Source of the DNA: Ligustrum vulgare
Lineage: Eukaryota > Streptophyta > Magnoliopsida > Lamiales > Oleaceae
Direction of reading: 5' to 3'
NCBI GenBank assembly: GCA_963555705.1
Contig: OY743170.1
Span: forward strand, 11,447,096 to 11,511,095
Length of the DNA stretch: 64,000 nt
The translations under genes and the position numbers were made by a program. Shown in pieces: positions 1-11,529 of this stretch. Position 1 is the stretch's first letter. The number at the start of each line of letters is the position of its first letter. Under the pieces are notes generated by a model that was not told the DNA's origin, ran no database searches, and saw nothing but the letters and a program-made list of their open reading frames with translations.

Positions 1-295
1 AGTGTTTGTAGAGAGCAACACAAGAGAGGCATTTCACAAAATAGTGAGAAAAGTGAGTTGGAGAGAATAGCCTTTGCATAGGCAAATAAAAATACAGTGT
101 TGTATTTTGTACTCCTCATTTTCGAGTTAGTGAAATATATTGGTGTGGGTCCGTGGACGTAGGCAAATTGCTGAACCACGTAAATCTTTGTGTTTCGTAT
201 TTGCATTTTATTTTTGCGTATTTATATTTTCTCAGTCCAATTTATTTGTGTCACATCGATCCTGGGCGGGATTAGTTGCGTCCTAATTCCCAACA
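1..295 (+). repeat. 5' LTR of copia element (right part only)
   Basis: It matches 4574-4868 base for base, ends in CAACA, and is followed directly by the primer binding site. The TATA region and the left end of this LTR are outside the window. Confidence 0.95.
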
Positions 296-297
296 AT

Positions 298-309
298 TGG
301 TATCAGAGC
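298..309 (+). promoter_or_regulatory. Primer binding site (initiator tRNA-Met type)
   Basis: TGGTATCAGAGC starts two bases after the LTR end. This is the usual minus-strand priming site of plant copia elements, complementary to the 3' end of initiator methionine tRNA. Confidence 0.92.
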
Positions 310-422
310 CTTGGCTCATTAAAGTCTTTTGAAATTCTTAGTATGCTCTGTGGTTGCAGCTTTGACTGATCTTCCACATCAGAAAAGATTTCTTTAGACT
401 GTTTTGTGATCGAGTGGGAGCA

Positions 423-3400
423 ATGTCGACAGATGAGAAAATATCCAAAATTGATAAATTTGATGGTTCAAATTTTGGATTTTGGAAAATGCAAATGGAG
501 GACTATTTGTACCAGAAGGATCTATACAAACCACTAAAAGAAAAGCCAGAAGATATAAGCCAGGGGGATTGGGAGTTGCTTGATCGAAAAGCACTCGGCA
601 CAATCAGGCTGACGTTGTCAAAGTCAGTGGCCTTCAACATAAAAAATGAGAAGACGACAGAGTCTCTCATGGCAGCCCTCTCTAGCATGTACGAACAGCC
701 ATCTGCAGCAAATAAAGTCCACTTAATTAAAAAGTTGTTCAATATGAAGATGGCCGAAGGCGGAAGATTTGGGGAGCACCTAAATGAATTCAATGAAGTG
801 ACGGACCAGCTAAACACAGTCGAAATCACTTTTAGTGATGAAGTTCGAGCTCTGTTGATTCTTGGGCAGTTGCCAGACAGCTGGAATGGTACAGTCACAG
901 CAATTAGTGGCTCTGCCGGAAAGTCAAAATTGAAGTTCGATGATGTCGTAAGCATGATCTTAACGGAGGAGATCAGACGACAGTCAGAAGGTGTCTCAAC
1001 TTCAGGATCGGCGTTGAACGTGGAAAGCAGATGCAGGAGTTCTAACAGAGGAAATGGGCGGGGCAACGGCAAATTCAGAAGTGGTAGATCGAGGTCCAGA
1101 AATCCAAACAATCCTAACAAGACAAAGGTTGTGGAATGTTGGAAGTGTGGCAAGACCGGTCATTACAAAAACCAGTGTCCAACACCTCCAAAAGAAAAGG
1201 AGAACAGGACGGAGGTTAATGTTGTGGAAGAGGAAGCGGACGATGCTTTGATATGCTCTTTGGAGAGAAAAACGGAATACTGGGTGATTGATTCCGGAGC
1301 ATCTTTTCATGCTACCTCAAACAAGGAGTTTTTTGTAAACTATACGCGGGGTGATTTTGGCAGAGTATATCTCGGTAATGATCAACCGTGTGGCGTGGTC
1401 GGAAAAGGTGATGTACAGATCAAGATCAATGGATCTGTGTGGAAGCTGAAGGACGTGAGACATATTCCAGAATTGAGGAAGAACTTGATCTCCGTCAAGC
1501 AATTGTCGGGAGAAGGACATGTCACCACCTTCTCTGGTGATAACTGGAAGATCACCAAGGGCGCCATGATTATCGCTCGAGGCAAGGATACTGGCACCCT
1601 TTACACAACGACGGATGCTTGTGTGACAATTGCAGTTGCTGAAAGCAAGGAGGGCCCAAACTTGTGGCACCAGAGACTTGGGCATATGAGTCAGAAGGGA
1701 CTCAAGTATATGCATGCAAAGGGGAAACTACCAGAGCTTCAGTCTACTGATATAGACTTATGCGAGAGTTGCATCTTTGGGAAGCAGACCAGGGTGAGTT
1801 TCAACACTAGTGGCAGAACTCGGAAGCAAGAGAAACTTGAGTTAGTCCATACAGACGTCTGGGGACCAACCGCAGTTTCATCTATTGGCGGAAAGTCATA
1901 CTTTGTGACTTTCATTGATGACCACTCGAGAAAAGTGTGGGTTTATTTCTTGAGACACAAGTCCGAAGTATTCGATGTGTTCAAGAAGTGGAAAGCCATG
2001 GTGGAAAATGAAACAGGATTGCGAGTAAAGAAGCTGAGGTCCGACAACGGAGGAGAATATACGGATATGGCATTCAAAAAGTTCTGTTACCAGAATGGCA
2101 TCAAAATGGAGAGGACGTTGCCAGGGACTCCACAGCAAAATGGAGTTGCAGAACGTATGAACCGGACATTAACGGAGAGAGCCAGAAGCATGAGGTTACA
2201 TGTAGGCTTGCCCAAACAGTTTTGGGCAGAAGCAGTCAACACAGCGGTGTACTTGATCAATCGAGGACCCTCGGTACCGTTGGAGTACAGGATACCGGAG
2301 GAAGTGTGGAGCGGAAAAGAAATAAAACTTTCCCACGTGAAAGTTTTTGGATGTGTCGCATATGCACATATAAGTGATCAGGCAAGGGGCAAGCTAGACC
2401 CCAAATCACTAAAGTGCACATTCATTGGATATGGCGGAGATGAGTTCGGCTACCGCTTATGGGATGACCAGAACAGAAAGGTCATCAGAAGTAGGGATGT
2501 CATATTCAACGAGAAGGTTATGTACAAGGACGGAAATGCAGTGCAGTCCGATGACACAGTACATGATGATCCAACATATGTTGAGTTAGATGATGCTCCA
2601 GAAAGTAGTACGTCGCAGCAGACAGAGGAGGATCTGCAGTTACAGGAGCCTGTTCTAGAGACTGATGCATCACAGTCTCCAGTCCCTGTTCTTAGAAGGT
2701 CAACCAGACCTCATGTTCCAAATAGAAAGTACATGAGTTACATGTTACTTACTGATGCAGGTGAACCTGAATGCTATCATGAGGCATGTCAAGTCGGTGA
2801 TTCTGGCAAGTGGGAGCTTGCAATGAAAGATGAGATAAAGTCTCTCATCTCTAACCAGACGTGGGAACTAGCCGAGTTACCTACAGGAAAGAGAGCTCTA
2901 CATAATAAGTGGGTGTACAGAATCAAGGAGGAACATGATGGATCAAAGAGATACAAGGCGAGGTTGGTGGTCAAAGGTTTCCAGCAGAAAGAAGGAATTG
3001 ACTACACGGAAATATTTTCGCCAGTTGTGAAGCTGACAACAATCAGATCAGTCTTGAGTATTGTTGCAGCAAAGGGTTTGCACTTGGAGCAGTTAGATGT
3101 AAAAACTGCTTTCCTCCATGGTGACCTTGAGGAGGAAATATATATGCAGCAGCCAGAAGGCTTCTCAGTCAAAGGAAAGGAGAAGCTCGTTTGCAAATTG
3201 AAGAAGAGCCTGTATGGCTTAAAGCAAGCCCCGAGACAGTGGTACAAGAAGTTCGACGGATTTATGCAGAAAAATGGCTACTTCAAATGTAATGCTGACC
3301 ATTGTTGCTACTTCAGGAGATTCGAGTCCAGTTATATAATTTTGCTACTTTATGTCGATGATATGTTAGTAGCAGGCTCAGATATGGACGAAATCAAGAA

Positions 3401-4313
3401 GTTAAAGATGCAGCTGTCAGCAGAATTCGAAATGAAGGACTTGGGTACAGCGAAGCAGATTCTCGGAATGAGGATTTTCAGAGATAAGCAGAAGGGTATC
3501 TTGCAGTTATCTCAGGCCAAGTACATTAGTCAAGTTCTGCAGAGATTTAACATGTGCAGTGCGAAGGCTGTCAGCACGCCACTAGCTAATCACTTCCGTC
3601 TATCTAGTGATCAGAGTCCTAAGACAGAGGACGAGATAAACTTCATGGCTAAAATACCATATGCCTCAGCCATTGGAAGTTTAATGTATGCCATGGTTTG
3701 TACCAGACCAGATATTGCTCATGCAGTGGGAGTTGTGAGTAGGTTTATGGCAAATCCAGGAAAGCAGCATTGGGAAGCAGTAAAGTGGATATTAAGATAT
3801 CTACGGGGAACTACTGATAGATGCTTATGCTTTGGACGAGGCGAGGTGACTCTACAAGGCTTTGTAGATGCAGATTTTGCTGGCGAGGTAGATCGCAGAC
3901 GAAGTACTACTGGTTATGTTTTCATAGTAGGTACTACTGCAGTTAGCTGGATTTCGCAGATACAGAAGATTGTTGCTCTATCCACTACAGAAGCAGAGTA
4001 CGTGGCAGTAACCGAGGCTAGCAAAGAAATGATCTGGTTACAGGGTTTGTTGGCAGAATTGGGATTCAGTCAGGAGAAGAATGTTTTGCACAGTGATAGT
4101 CAGAGTGCGATACATCTGGCAAAGAATTCAGCATTTCATTCTAGAACCAAGCACATTGGACTCCGTTATCACTTCATCAGGTCTCTTCTAGAGGATGAAG
4201 TATTAACACTAGAGAAGATCCAGGGTAGCAAGAACCCAGCCGACATGATGACTAAGACGGTAACTAAAGAAAAATTGGAGCTGTGCTCAGCTTCAATTGG
4301 TTTTCTAAGGTGA
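423..4313 (+). CDS. Copia Gag-Pol polyprotein, intact
   Basis: A single open frame of 1296 aa encodes the full copia order. An N-terminal Gag (UBN2-type) is followed by a CCHC zinc knuckle at residues 239-252 (CWKCGKTGHYKNQC). The aspartic protease has D290 in DSGA. Next comes a GAG-pre-integrase/HHCC region, then an integrase core with D478 (HTDVWGP), D541 (RSDNGGEY) and E577 (NGVAERMNRT). The reverse transcriptase has YVDD at 977-980, and the RNase H has the DADFAG and STTEAEYVA motifs. All catalytic residues I looked for are present and no stop or frameshift interrupts the frame. The frame stays open upstream to a GTG at 414, but the first ATG is at 423 (MSTDEK), which is taken as the start. 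One frame for Gag and Pol is normal for copia. The product would form virus-like particles and carry out reverse transcription and integration. Confidence 0.97.
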   Translation: MSTDEKISKIDKFDGSNFGFWKMQMEDYLYQKDLYKPLKEKPEDISQGDWELLDRKALGTIRLTLSKSVAFNIKNEKTTESLMAALSSMYEQPSAANKVHLIKKLFNMKMAEGGRFGEHLNEFNEVTDQLNTVEITFSDEVRALLILGQLPDSWNGTVTAISGSAGKSKLKFDDVVSMILTEEIRRQSEGVSTSGSALNVESRCRSSNRGNGRGNGKFRSGRSRSRNPNNPNKTKVVECWKCGKTGHYKNQCPTPPKEKENRTEVNVVEEEADDALICSLERKTEYWVIDSGASFHATSNKEFFVNYTRGDFGRVYLGNDQPCGVVGKGDVQIKINGSVWKLKDVRHIPELRKNLISVKQLSGEGHVTTFSGDNWKITKGAMIIARGKDTGTLYTTTDACVTIAVAESKEGPNLWHQRLGHMSQKGLKYMHAKGKLPELQSTDIDLCESCIFGKQTRVSFNTSGRTRKQEKLELVHTDVWGPTAVSSIGGKSYFVTFIDDHSRKVWVYFLRHKSEVFDVFKKWKAMVENETGLRVKKLRSDNGGEYTDMAFKKFCYQNGIKMERTLPGTPQQNGVAERMNRTLTERARSMRLHVGLPKQFWAEAVNTAVYLINRGPSVPLEYRIPEEVWSGKEIKLSHVKVFGCVAYAHISDQARGKLDPKSLKCTFIGYGGDEFGYRLWDDQNRKVIRSRDVIFNEKVMYKDGNAVQSDDTVHDDPTYVELDDAPESSTSQQTEEDLQLQEPVLETDASQSPVPVLRRSTRPHVPNRKYMSYMLLTDAGEPECYHEACQVGDSGKWELAMKDEIKSLISNQTWELAELPTGKRALHNKWVYRIKEEHDGSKRYKARLVVKGFQQKEGIDYTEIFSPVVKLTTIRSVLSIVAAKGLHLEQLDVKTAFLHGDLEEEIYMQQPEGFSVKGKEKLVCKLKKSLYGLKQAPRQWYKKFDGFMQKNGYFKCNADHCCYFRRFESSYIILLLYVDDMLVAGSDMDEIKKLKMQLSAEFEMKDLGTAKQILGMRIFRDKQKGILQLSQAKYISQVLQRFNMCSAKAVSTPLANHFRLSSDQSPKTEDEINFMAKIPYASAIGSLMYAMVCTRPDIAHAVGVVSRFMANPGKQHWEAVKWILRYLRGTTDRCLCFGRGEVTLQGFVDADFAGEVDRRRSTTGYVFIVGTTAVSWISQIQKIVALSTTEAEYVAVTEASKEMIWLQGLLAELGFSQEKNVLHSDSQSAIHLAKNSAFHSRTKHIGLRYHFIRSLLEDEVLTLEKIQGSKNPADMMTKTVTKEKLELCSASIGFLR

Positions 4314-4390
4314 AGACAGCAGATGATTCACACCATATTTCAAAAGGAGTTGCAAGGAGGAAATGTCTCAAGGGAAGCCACATTAGTCTC

Positions 4391-4402
4391 CAAGTGGGAG
4401 AT
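4391..4402 (+). other. Polypurine tract
   Basis: Purine-rich CCAAGTGGGAGA abuts the TG that opens the 3' LTR at 4403. This is the standard plus-strand primer position. The exact primed stretch is inferred. Confidence 0.8.
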
Positions 4403-4868
4403 TGTTGGTAGATGGAGACTATTAGGTGGAAGATTAGTTGGTGAAAATAATTAGGTGAATGTTGGTAGGTTTTGGTAGTAGGTAAGGATGGTGAAATTTG
4501 TTATTCCCAATTCATCCTAATTCTTCCTATAAATAGAGCTCAAGTGTTGAAGAGAAACATCACCACAACAAAGAGTGTTTGTAGAGAGCAACACAAGAGA
4601 GGCATTTCACAAAATAGTGAGAAAAGTGAGTTGGAGAGAATAGCCTTTGCATAGGCAAATAAAAATACAGTGTTGTATTTTGTACTCCTCATTTTCGAGT
4701 TAGTGAAATATATTGGTGTGGGTCCGTGGACGTAGGCAAATTGCTGAACCACGTAAATCTTTGTGTTTCGTATTTGCATTTTATTTTTGCGTATTTATAT
4801 TTTCTCAGTCCAATTTATTTGTGTCACATCGATCCTGGGCGGGATTAGTTGCGTCCTAATTCCCAACA
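4403..4868 (+). repeat. 3' LTR of copia element
   Basis: The 466-bp LTR starts TGTTGG and ends CCAACA. It holds a TATA box at 4528-4535, so transcription would start near 4560 and the identical right part of the 5' LTR is mostly R/U5. The left part (4403-4500) is a string of TTGGTAG/TTAGGTG-like short repeats, a possible U3 enhancer region. Confidence 0.95.
4528..4535 (+). promoter_or_regulatory. LTR TATA box
   Basis: TATAAATA lies in the 3' LTR, preceded by CC and followed by GAGCTC. It would drive the element from the 5' LTR and could drive read-out to the right from the 3' LTR. Confidence 0.7.
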
Positions 4869-5846
4869 CACAATAGATCAAGATAGATTTTAATTGAGTT
4901 TTAAGGACCGTTGGCCCTTCCTTTTTCCAGAAATGAAATGATGGATTTATGTAGCATCACAATCAACAAATCAACTTTCCATCTACTTATAGTTCTTCCA
5001 CAACAACTAGAAAAAAGACAGGTCAAACAATGTGCCATGTTTCCTGAAAACAATAATATTTTTCGACTCTTATTCTCTTAACTTCTTTTCATCTTCTCTT
5101 CTGTATGAGTTTTCTGCTAGATCTGACTGTCCTAGTCAGGAAAATGGTCATCAATTTTGTAAACAGCAAAAAATAGTAGCAGAATTAAATTATCGCACCA
5201 CTGTTGTGAAGCTACCATTTGGAGCATGGTAATAGAACCCAGAGTTCCATACACAATTGGCTATCAATCTACATGCTGTTAAATGATTGCAGCGTGTTTG
5301 TCTCCTGGCAGTCTCCAATTAGTCAATTACAACGGACCAACCCTGTAAGGTTTTTATCTAATACTTGGTGCAATAATAAAGTTTCTACAGATCAGATTTT
5401 CAAATTATTTCATCAACGAACTAGCATGTTTGTTAGTGCTTAAAAGCTCTTTATAAGCACTTCCAATCATGCACTAAGTCTCCTCAGTTTCATCTTTGAG
5501 GACAATAATTTTCTGAAAAGTCCCTACCTTTTGTCCATCAAATCTTAGGCGTAACTCTAAGTCTCATAAAGTGTTCTATATAATGCATATGATATAGCAC
5601 AATAATAATATAATTCAGTGTAATGAGAACAATGCAATTGATTATTTGCATCCCAATTAGTGAGTTTCAAGTTTTAAAGGAGGCTGATGGAGAAATTATA
5701 ATTTTTTCAATTGAGAGAAGATGCAAATTAAAGTAATTTTGAGGCCGCCCAAACTCAAATTAGCAGCACAGGTGAAAACATATCCACCTCCTTTCCTTGA
5801 GGGGTGGCAATGAGAACTGCCACAGATATTCTTCTTAAAAAGAAGC
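4869..5846. other. Non-coding stretch, probably SBE2 intron 2
   Basis: I see no exon with branching-enzyme sequence on the minus strand and no convincing frame on either strand. It separates the copia element from the solo LTR and is best read as original intron sequence. Confidence 0.5.
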
Positions 5847-7552
5847 TGTTAAGTGCATTTTTATACACTTTTTATACCTTTAAATTAGCATATTTTGGAA
5901 CATCTTGAGCAAATATCTACTAATTTATGCATATTTTGTGTTTAAATAGGTTAATACCCAAGTTTGAGGCCAAAAACCACAAAAGAAGTGCAAATTACGC
6001 TGAAATTGGAAGTTTGGGGACCATTTTGTCACTTCCGGGAAGTTTCGGACAAGCCGCGCAATAAACCGAGGGACCAAATTGCAAGATTTCAAAAGTTGAA
6101 GGGCCTAAAGTGCAATTTTAGAAGAACATATTTGAAAGAAATCTGAAAAGTTGGGGACTAAATTGCTCGAGATTAAGAGATGGAGGACTTAATGGCAATT
6201 ACGGAAGGGACTTAACTGCAAAACCACCCTCCAGCTGAGCCACGCGATCGCGTCGCTCGAACCAAGTCGCGAACGTGACTTGGACCTCAAAACGGACCCG
6301 AGACTAAGCTGTCGCTGGGAAATCAACCGCGCGATCGCGCGCGGTCGCGAGGCTTTAAAAAAAAAAAAAAAAAAATAGAAAAACTGTCCGGGCCAGATCG
6401 GGTCAACCGGTTCGGCCCATTTGACCCTTTTACGCGGATCTTTGCATTTTTTAGGGTTTTTGGATGATTTTTAGGGTATTATAAATAGATAATATTAGAT
6501 TTTTGCTAGGGTACTAAGTAAGTCTTGCCCCTTTTTCAATTTTTCTTATATTTTTCTTCACATTTACTCATTTAATGCAATTTTCAAGTAATGTTTTTAT
6601 GATTTAGTAATGTTTTCTTATATTTAAGTATTTTGTTGTTGTTTAAACTTTTGAGTATTGTTATTTTCTCACATTTTCATCAAGAATGTCATTTATTTCT
6701 TGTGCATTTAATGTTTTGTGCTTGGGTTGTTGAAGATATTATTGGTTGATGAAGAACTTGTGTTGAAGTGAAGAAATCTTGGGTTTTTGCTTCAAGAACT
6801 ATTCAAAAAGGGAGAGTTTTCTTTATTCTCTTGTTTTTAATCTTTATGTTGAGTATTATTCATATGTTTATGTTATTTGTTAAATGTTGTTGTTAGTTTA
6901 TTATGGGTTAATATTATTGTGTTGGAATTGTTGACTAGTTTATTTTTAATTAAGTATTTTAGGTTGTTTATGGATGTTAGGCATTTATGTTTATGTTTTT
7001 GTGATTAGGAATATTGATTTATGTTTATGTTTTTGTGATTAGGAATGTTGATTTATGTTTATGTAATCTTAAAATGTTGGCAATATTTTGTATTGTATTT
7101 GCAAGTTAGTATACATGTTAGGTTTAATTTAGAGTTTTCCATATAATTTGGTTAATTGATTGACAACCACTATTTGATTTGTGAAAGTAGAAATTAATGT
7201 AGTTATAAAAACTAAATACACCTTGTCTCATGTTTTCTAGTTTAGTGAGTACCAAATTCTTGTTGTTATTAGTTTACTTTGGTTAATTAGTTTTAATTCT
7301 AGCTTTTAAATATTATTGTCCATTTGCTTTAATTAACTAGTTTTGTTATGTCGCCATGTTTTAATTTTATGATAATTAGTATTCACCATCAAACCAACTT
7401 TTTATGTTACTTGACTTTTCTCTTAAAATGAAATGAATAATTTTAGTTACAAATCAATCAATCTTCGTGGGTACGATAACCCGGACTTTTCTAGTCCACT
7501 TTACTACTTGAACGCAAAATCGTGCACTTGCGGTATACCATTTTAGCGAACA
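5847..7552 (+). mobile_element. Solo LTR, probably Ty3/gypsy-like
   Basis: A 1706-bp block opens with TGTTAAGTGC and closes with GCGAACA. It is flanked by GAAGC on the left and CAAGC on the right, a 4-of-5 match to a 5-bp target duplication. The right end carries text typical of gypsy LTR ends (a GGGTACGATAACC region, then CGTGCACTTGCGGTATAC). A GC-rich patch with CGCGATCGCG repeats lies at 6240-6355, next to a poly-A run, in otherwise AT-rich DNA. A 30-40 bp unit around 6990-7060 is tandemly duplicated. There is no internal coding domain, so it most likely formed by LTR-LTR recombination. Its first bases resemble the start of the gypsy fragment at 53347. Confidence 0.7.
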
Positions 7553-7701
7553 CAAGCTATCAAGCACTTCACTAATATATCGTACACTTTGGCCTTTATA
7601 ATGAGATCAAGAGTTTGTTCATACCACGTGGATATGTTAGAACGTGTGTGTTGGGGAAGGGGGCAGAAGTAACGGAGTGGATTCATGGCATGCTCACTTA
7701 C

Positions 7702-8908
7702 CTGGGGATCTTTTGAAACGTTCAACTCCTCTGATGAGGTCTCACCACTCTGGGTGTCAGGAATAAGGACCTTCTCAGAAGCAGTTGCTGTAGAAGATTG
7801 AGATCCAGAATCACGAGAAGACTTTCCAGCAAATATCTTCCCTACAAACAAGTACCAGAAAAATGGATTATATTATAGTCTAAAAGTGCGTGGGGCTATT
7901 ACTTCATGTGATTGGAAAGCAGGGCAATGAAAGAAAAGCAACAGCAATTTATTGGAATAATTGTATAGATTACTTACTTTAGATAAGAAAACTGATTTTT
8001 ACTACCCAAATAAAAAATTTTGAAAAATACTTCATTGTTACTAAAAAAAATTGAAAAGTATCATAGGTATCATACTGTGGTATTAACATATTTGAGAAGT
8101 ATCAAAAGTATCAGATTGTGATACTTCACGTGATTATGAAGTATTTTTCAGTTTTTATGATTTTATTACAAGTAATTTTCAATTTTTATAAAATTCAAGT
8201 AAATTTCAATTTGATCCCTAAAAGTAGTGTAATTATGTGAATAGCCCCCTTTGTTTAAAGCAAGCCGCTAACAAGTCCCAACAGCGTAGTTTTATCCATC
8301 GCCCACAATTTTTCACTGACTCTCCACGCTGTAAGACAATTCTAATCTTAACTCTAATCCAACCGCTATTAAGTAGTTGGCCAATACATACATATATTAT
8401 TATATTGTACTCAAATATCGTCACAGTTCCGACAAATCAAGAAAGTACAAAGTTGGGCAACAAAACCCAACATCAATTATATTAGCTAATATAATTATAT
8501 TAGCTATACTTCATTCCATACAATCTCAAAAGCTTTGTCGCCGAAATAATCCAAATTAAAATTATAATCACAAACGATCAATAAAATTAAACAAATCATT
8601 CATTCACAACACATAATACAAATTCCATGTTACCCAATTGATTAAATCGAAGAACAAAATCAAAAGCAACATGGAACTAATTCAGATAGATTGTCCTCCT
8701 GCAAAAGCATATCCACCTATACATGGAGGAATACATAGAGCGACAGAGAGAAAGCGGTTGTCGTACCTGATTGTGACTGGTTCTTCAAGAAAAATGATAG
8801 ATGGGCATTCATCCGATCAGCACGGGAGGTCGATCCCTTACCACCCAACTTATTCACCGATGGCACATTAGGCAACTGCACCCCAGGCCCAGATAGGGTA
8901 TAAACCAT
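7702..8908 (-). CDS. SBE2: Starch branching enzyme II, first two coding exons (partial)
   Basis: Exon 1 is 8767-8908 and exon 2 is 7702-7841, joined at GT-AG sites with consistent phase to give 94 residues. The N-terminus MVYTLSGPGVQLPNVPSVNK and the joined stretch FFLKNQSQSGKIFAGK followed by ASEKVLIPDTQS match the chloroplast transit peptide and early mature region of dicot class II (family A) 1,4-alpha-glucan branching enzymes. That enzyme makes the alpha-1,6 branches of starch in plastids. The catalytic domains are absent here and should lie left of the window, beyond the two LTR elements. The upstream Met in frame with exon 2 (near 7851) is in intron sequence and is not a start. A splice acceptor at 8935-8936 suggests a further intron in the 5' UTR. 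Family recognition is from memory of homologues. A 5' gene fragment rather than a full gene cannot be excluded. Confidence 0.85.
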
Positions 8909-9476
8909 TTTCCCCAAGATTTTCCTTCCTTTTTCTGAAAACTAAAAACCCAATTAATCAATAAAAAATAAAAATTACTTTAGATTTTGAAAATCAGATC
9001 GAGCTGAGTTCAAGATGTCAAGAAAAGTGCGAACGATTGTTATAAATGAAAATAATACGAGTGAGTGATGATGGTGAGTATTGAATACTGCCAAAGGGTA
9101 CGTGTGATCTGGAGTGTTGCATGGGTAATGGGTGGGTGGGGTCCACTAAAATGTGTCCATAGTCAATTGAGTTATTGAGGACTCCGCATTGTTTTGTGAA
9201 TCTATTTGGTTTATAATAGCATTTTTAATAGATTTTTTATATTTATAAAGTATATTCTACGTAGTGAAGAATATTTTTAAATTTAAAGAACGAAAATTTT
9301 AATAAATTCCAACAAACTCTTCATTTTTTACTCTTTATTTTATTTTTTCATAAAAATATTTATCATCTTTCTTTATTTTAGTTAAAGTTAATATTTTTTT
9401 TAAAGTAAATGATCAATGATATCAAATCTTTATCTTTATCTTTATTTTTATCTATATCTATTTATATTATATTATA
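8909..9476 (-). promoter_or_regulatory. SBE2 5' UTR and upstream region
   Basis: A short leader (8909-8934) precedes the ATG. A TTTTCAG acceptor suggests a small 5' UTR intron, with further leader around 8990-9060. Right of about 9190 the DNA becomes plain AT-rich up to the Helitron end at 9477. No clear TATA box was fixed. Confidence 0.4.
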
Positions 9477-11473
9477 CTAGTGGTATACCCGTGCGATGCA
9501 CGGTCATTTGTTACTTACATATATCAAATCTATATTTTAACATATAAAATGAATATTTAATTAAAAATGATAAATGAATGAAGACAATTAATTACAGAGG
9601 TACATTACACATGCCTTAATTTTTTTACGGTTCGTATGTTTGTCGTTTTATGAATTTCTTTAAATATTGTAATTTGAATTGATTTAAACTTAAAATGTAA
9701 AAGAAAAATTACATTTAAATAGAATTTCTGATAAGTAGAAAAATAGATTTATTTGTGATATACGCTTAGAATTTTATTAATAGAATGTTATTTAAAAATT
9801 ATTTTTATAAAAATGAGGATTTGAGTAAAGTGGACTGAATATGGGCCAAATTTTTTTTCTAAGTCACCACAATTGTAATAGTTAGGAACTTAAATAACTT
9901 ACTACTTAAAAAAAAAATACTTTAATGAACATTTGCATAACTCATTTGCAAAACTATTCAATTTTAATGATTATTGATGTAATTAATCTTTTCAAAATAT
10001 AATTTTTAGATTATTACAAATAATTTATCACTATCAGAATAATACTATTAGAATTGATACTAACTATTTTTTTATAATATTTTATATTTATATATATTAA
10101 ACAAATATTTCATTAAATATTTACTTTAACATTACAAATTAAATACATGTGGTCATATATTTAAATGAATGTAGCAATTAAGCATCATAAAATGTTAGTT
10201 TTGATTAAATTTTAATGAATGTATATCGCAAATACATTTAATTTTATATATTAAGAAATCATCTATGCATCTCGATTCTAAAAGCGGAGCGGTTGTTTAA
10301 TCCACAAGATATAGTACATTATCACTTACTCATATGGAATTCATTTTTCAAAAATAAATTTTTCTGAACATTCATTCTTAATCACACATTCTTTAAAAAG
10401 TATTTTTTTTACTATTTTTCATACTACTTTTTAACTATACATTCTAAAAAATCACTTTTTCACAAAAACAATTCTAAAAAAATCAAAGTCAAATAGTTAA
10501 CAACCGAATAAAGTTGCAGATCACGAAATTATACAAAAAATCTTATACCCTATAATCTTTAAAAATTTATTAAAATTAACGGTTTGTATGTTTACCTTCT
10601 AGGAAAAATTTTTAAACATTGTAATTTAAATTGACTTAAAACTTAAAGTGAAAAAACAAAATTACATTTAAATAGAATTTCTAATTAGTGAAAAAATAGA
10701 TATATCTGTTATATAAGCTCAAAATTTTATTAAAATGAAAAGGAAAGAAAAAATAGATCGATAAGCGCTATTATTTTATTCTCTTTGGTTTTCTATTTTT
10801 GAAGAAAAATATATTTATGTAATAATTAATAAAAAGTTGAAGAGAAAAAGACCATAAAAATAGAGAAAATAAAAAAAGAGTAATTTGGTTTATAAACGGG
10901 TTTATTTATAATTTTGAGTAAAAAAATAGTGGTTAAAAATTAGAGAAAGAAAATGTGTGTGGTTAAAAAGTAGTTTAAAAAATTGTGTAGTTTATAAACT
11001 GGTTTATAAATCAATTTATTTTATTTACCAAGAGGATGCTAAACGAAATGCGGAGGTAATACAATTTTTCATAATTTTTTTTTACCCAAATCCATGTTGA
11101 AAAATTAGAGAGAAAAAAGGCGTTTTATTAAAAAGTAATTTAAAAATTTATTTAATTTATAAATTGGTTTATAAACCAATTTATTTTATTTACCAAACGG
11201 ATGTTTAATGCGACGGTAATACAATATCCATAATTTTTTTTATCCAAATTCATGTTGAATGGTAAGAAAGTTCAATAATCCTTTTTATACATATATATAA
11301 TCAAGTAGACGAAAATATTATAAAAATGATATAGTCTTCAAAATCACCAATGAATTTGATTACCATAAAAATAATAAATATAAATACCATTAATTTAAAA
11401 CATGTGTTCACACTAAACCACTTACTCACAACATGCGTTCACACCAAACAACTTTCTTACTTTTAATATTTAC

Positions 11474-11529
<56 letters not shown>

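Larger units (their letters stand above)
1..4868 (+). mobile_element. Ty1/copia LTR retrotransposon, nearly complete, very young
   Basis: The two LTRs end with the same 295 bases (1-295 and 4574-4868). I see no mismatch or indel between them by eye. The full 3' LTR is 466 bp (4403-4868), so about 171 bp of the 5' LTR lies left of the window. Between them are a tRNA-Met-type primer site, one uninterrupted gag-pol frame and a purine-rich tract. Identical LTRs plus an open polyprotein point to recent insertion. The expected 5-bp target duplication would be CACAA (4869-4873), but its partner is outside the window. The Gag and Pol resemble the Tork/Tnt1 branch; that lineage call is from memory of the family and is an inference. 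The element is antisense to the starch branching enzyme gene to its right and probably lies in that gene's intron. Confidence 0.96.

Noticed and set aside
414..422. Start of copia Gag-Pol at 414
   Set aside because: The codon at 414 is GTG. The first ATG is at 423, and its peptide matches copia Gag starts.
503..1715. Antisense frames over the copia gag-pol
   Set aside because: They are shadows of the intact plus-strand polyprotein and show no domain of their own.
7543..7851. A 102-codon minus frame taken as a separate small gene
   Set aside because: Its middle is SBE2 exon 2 (7702-7841). Both ends run into intron sequence past canonical splice sites.
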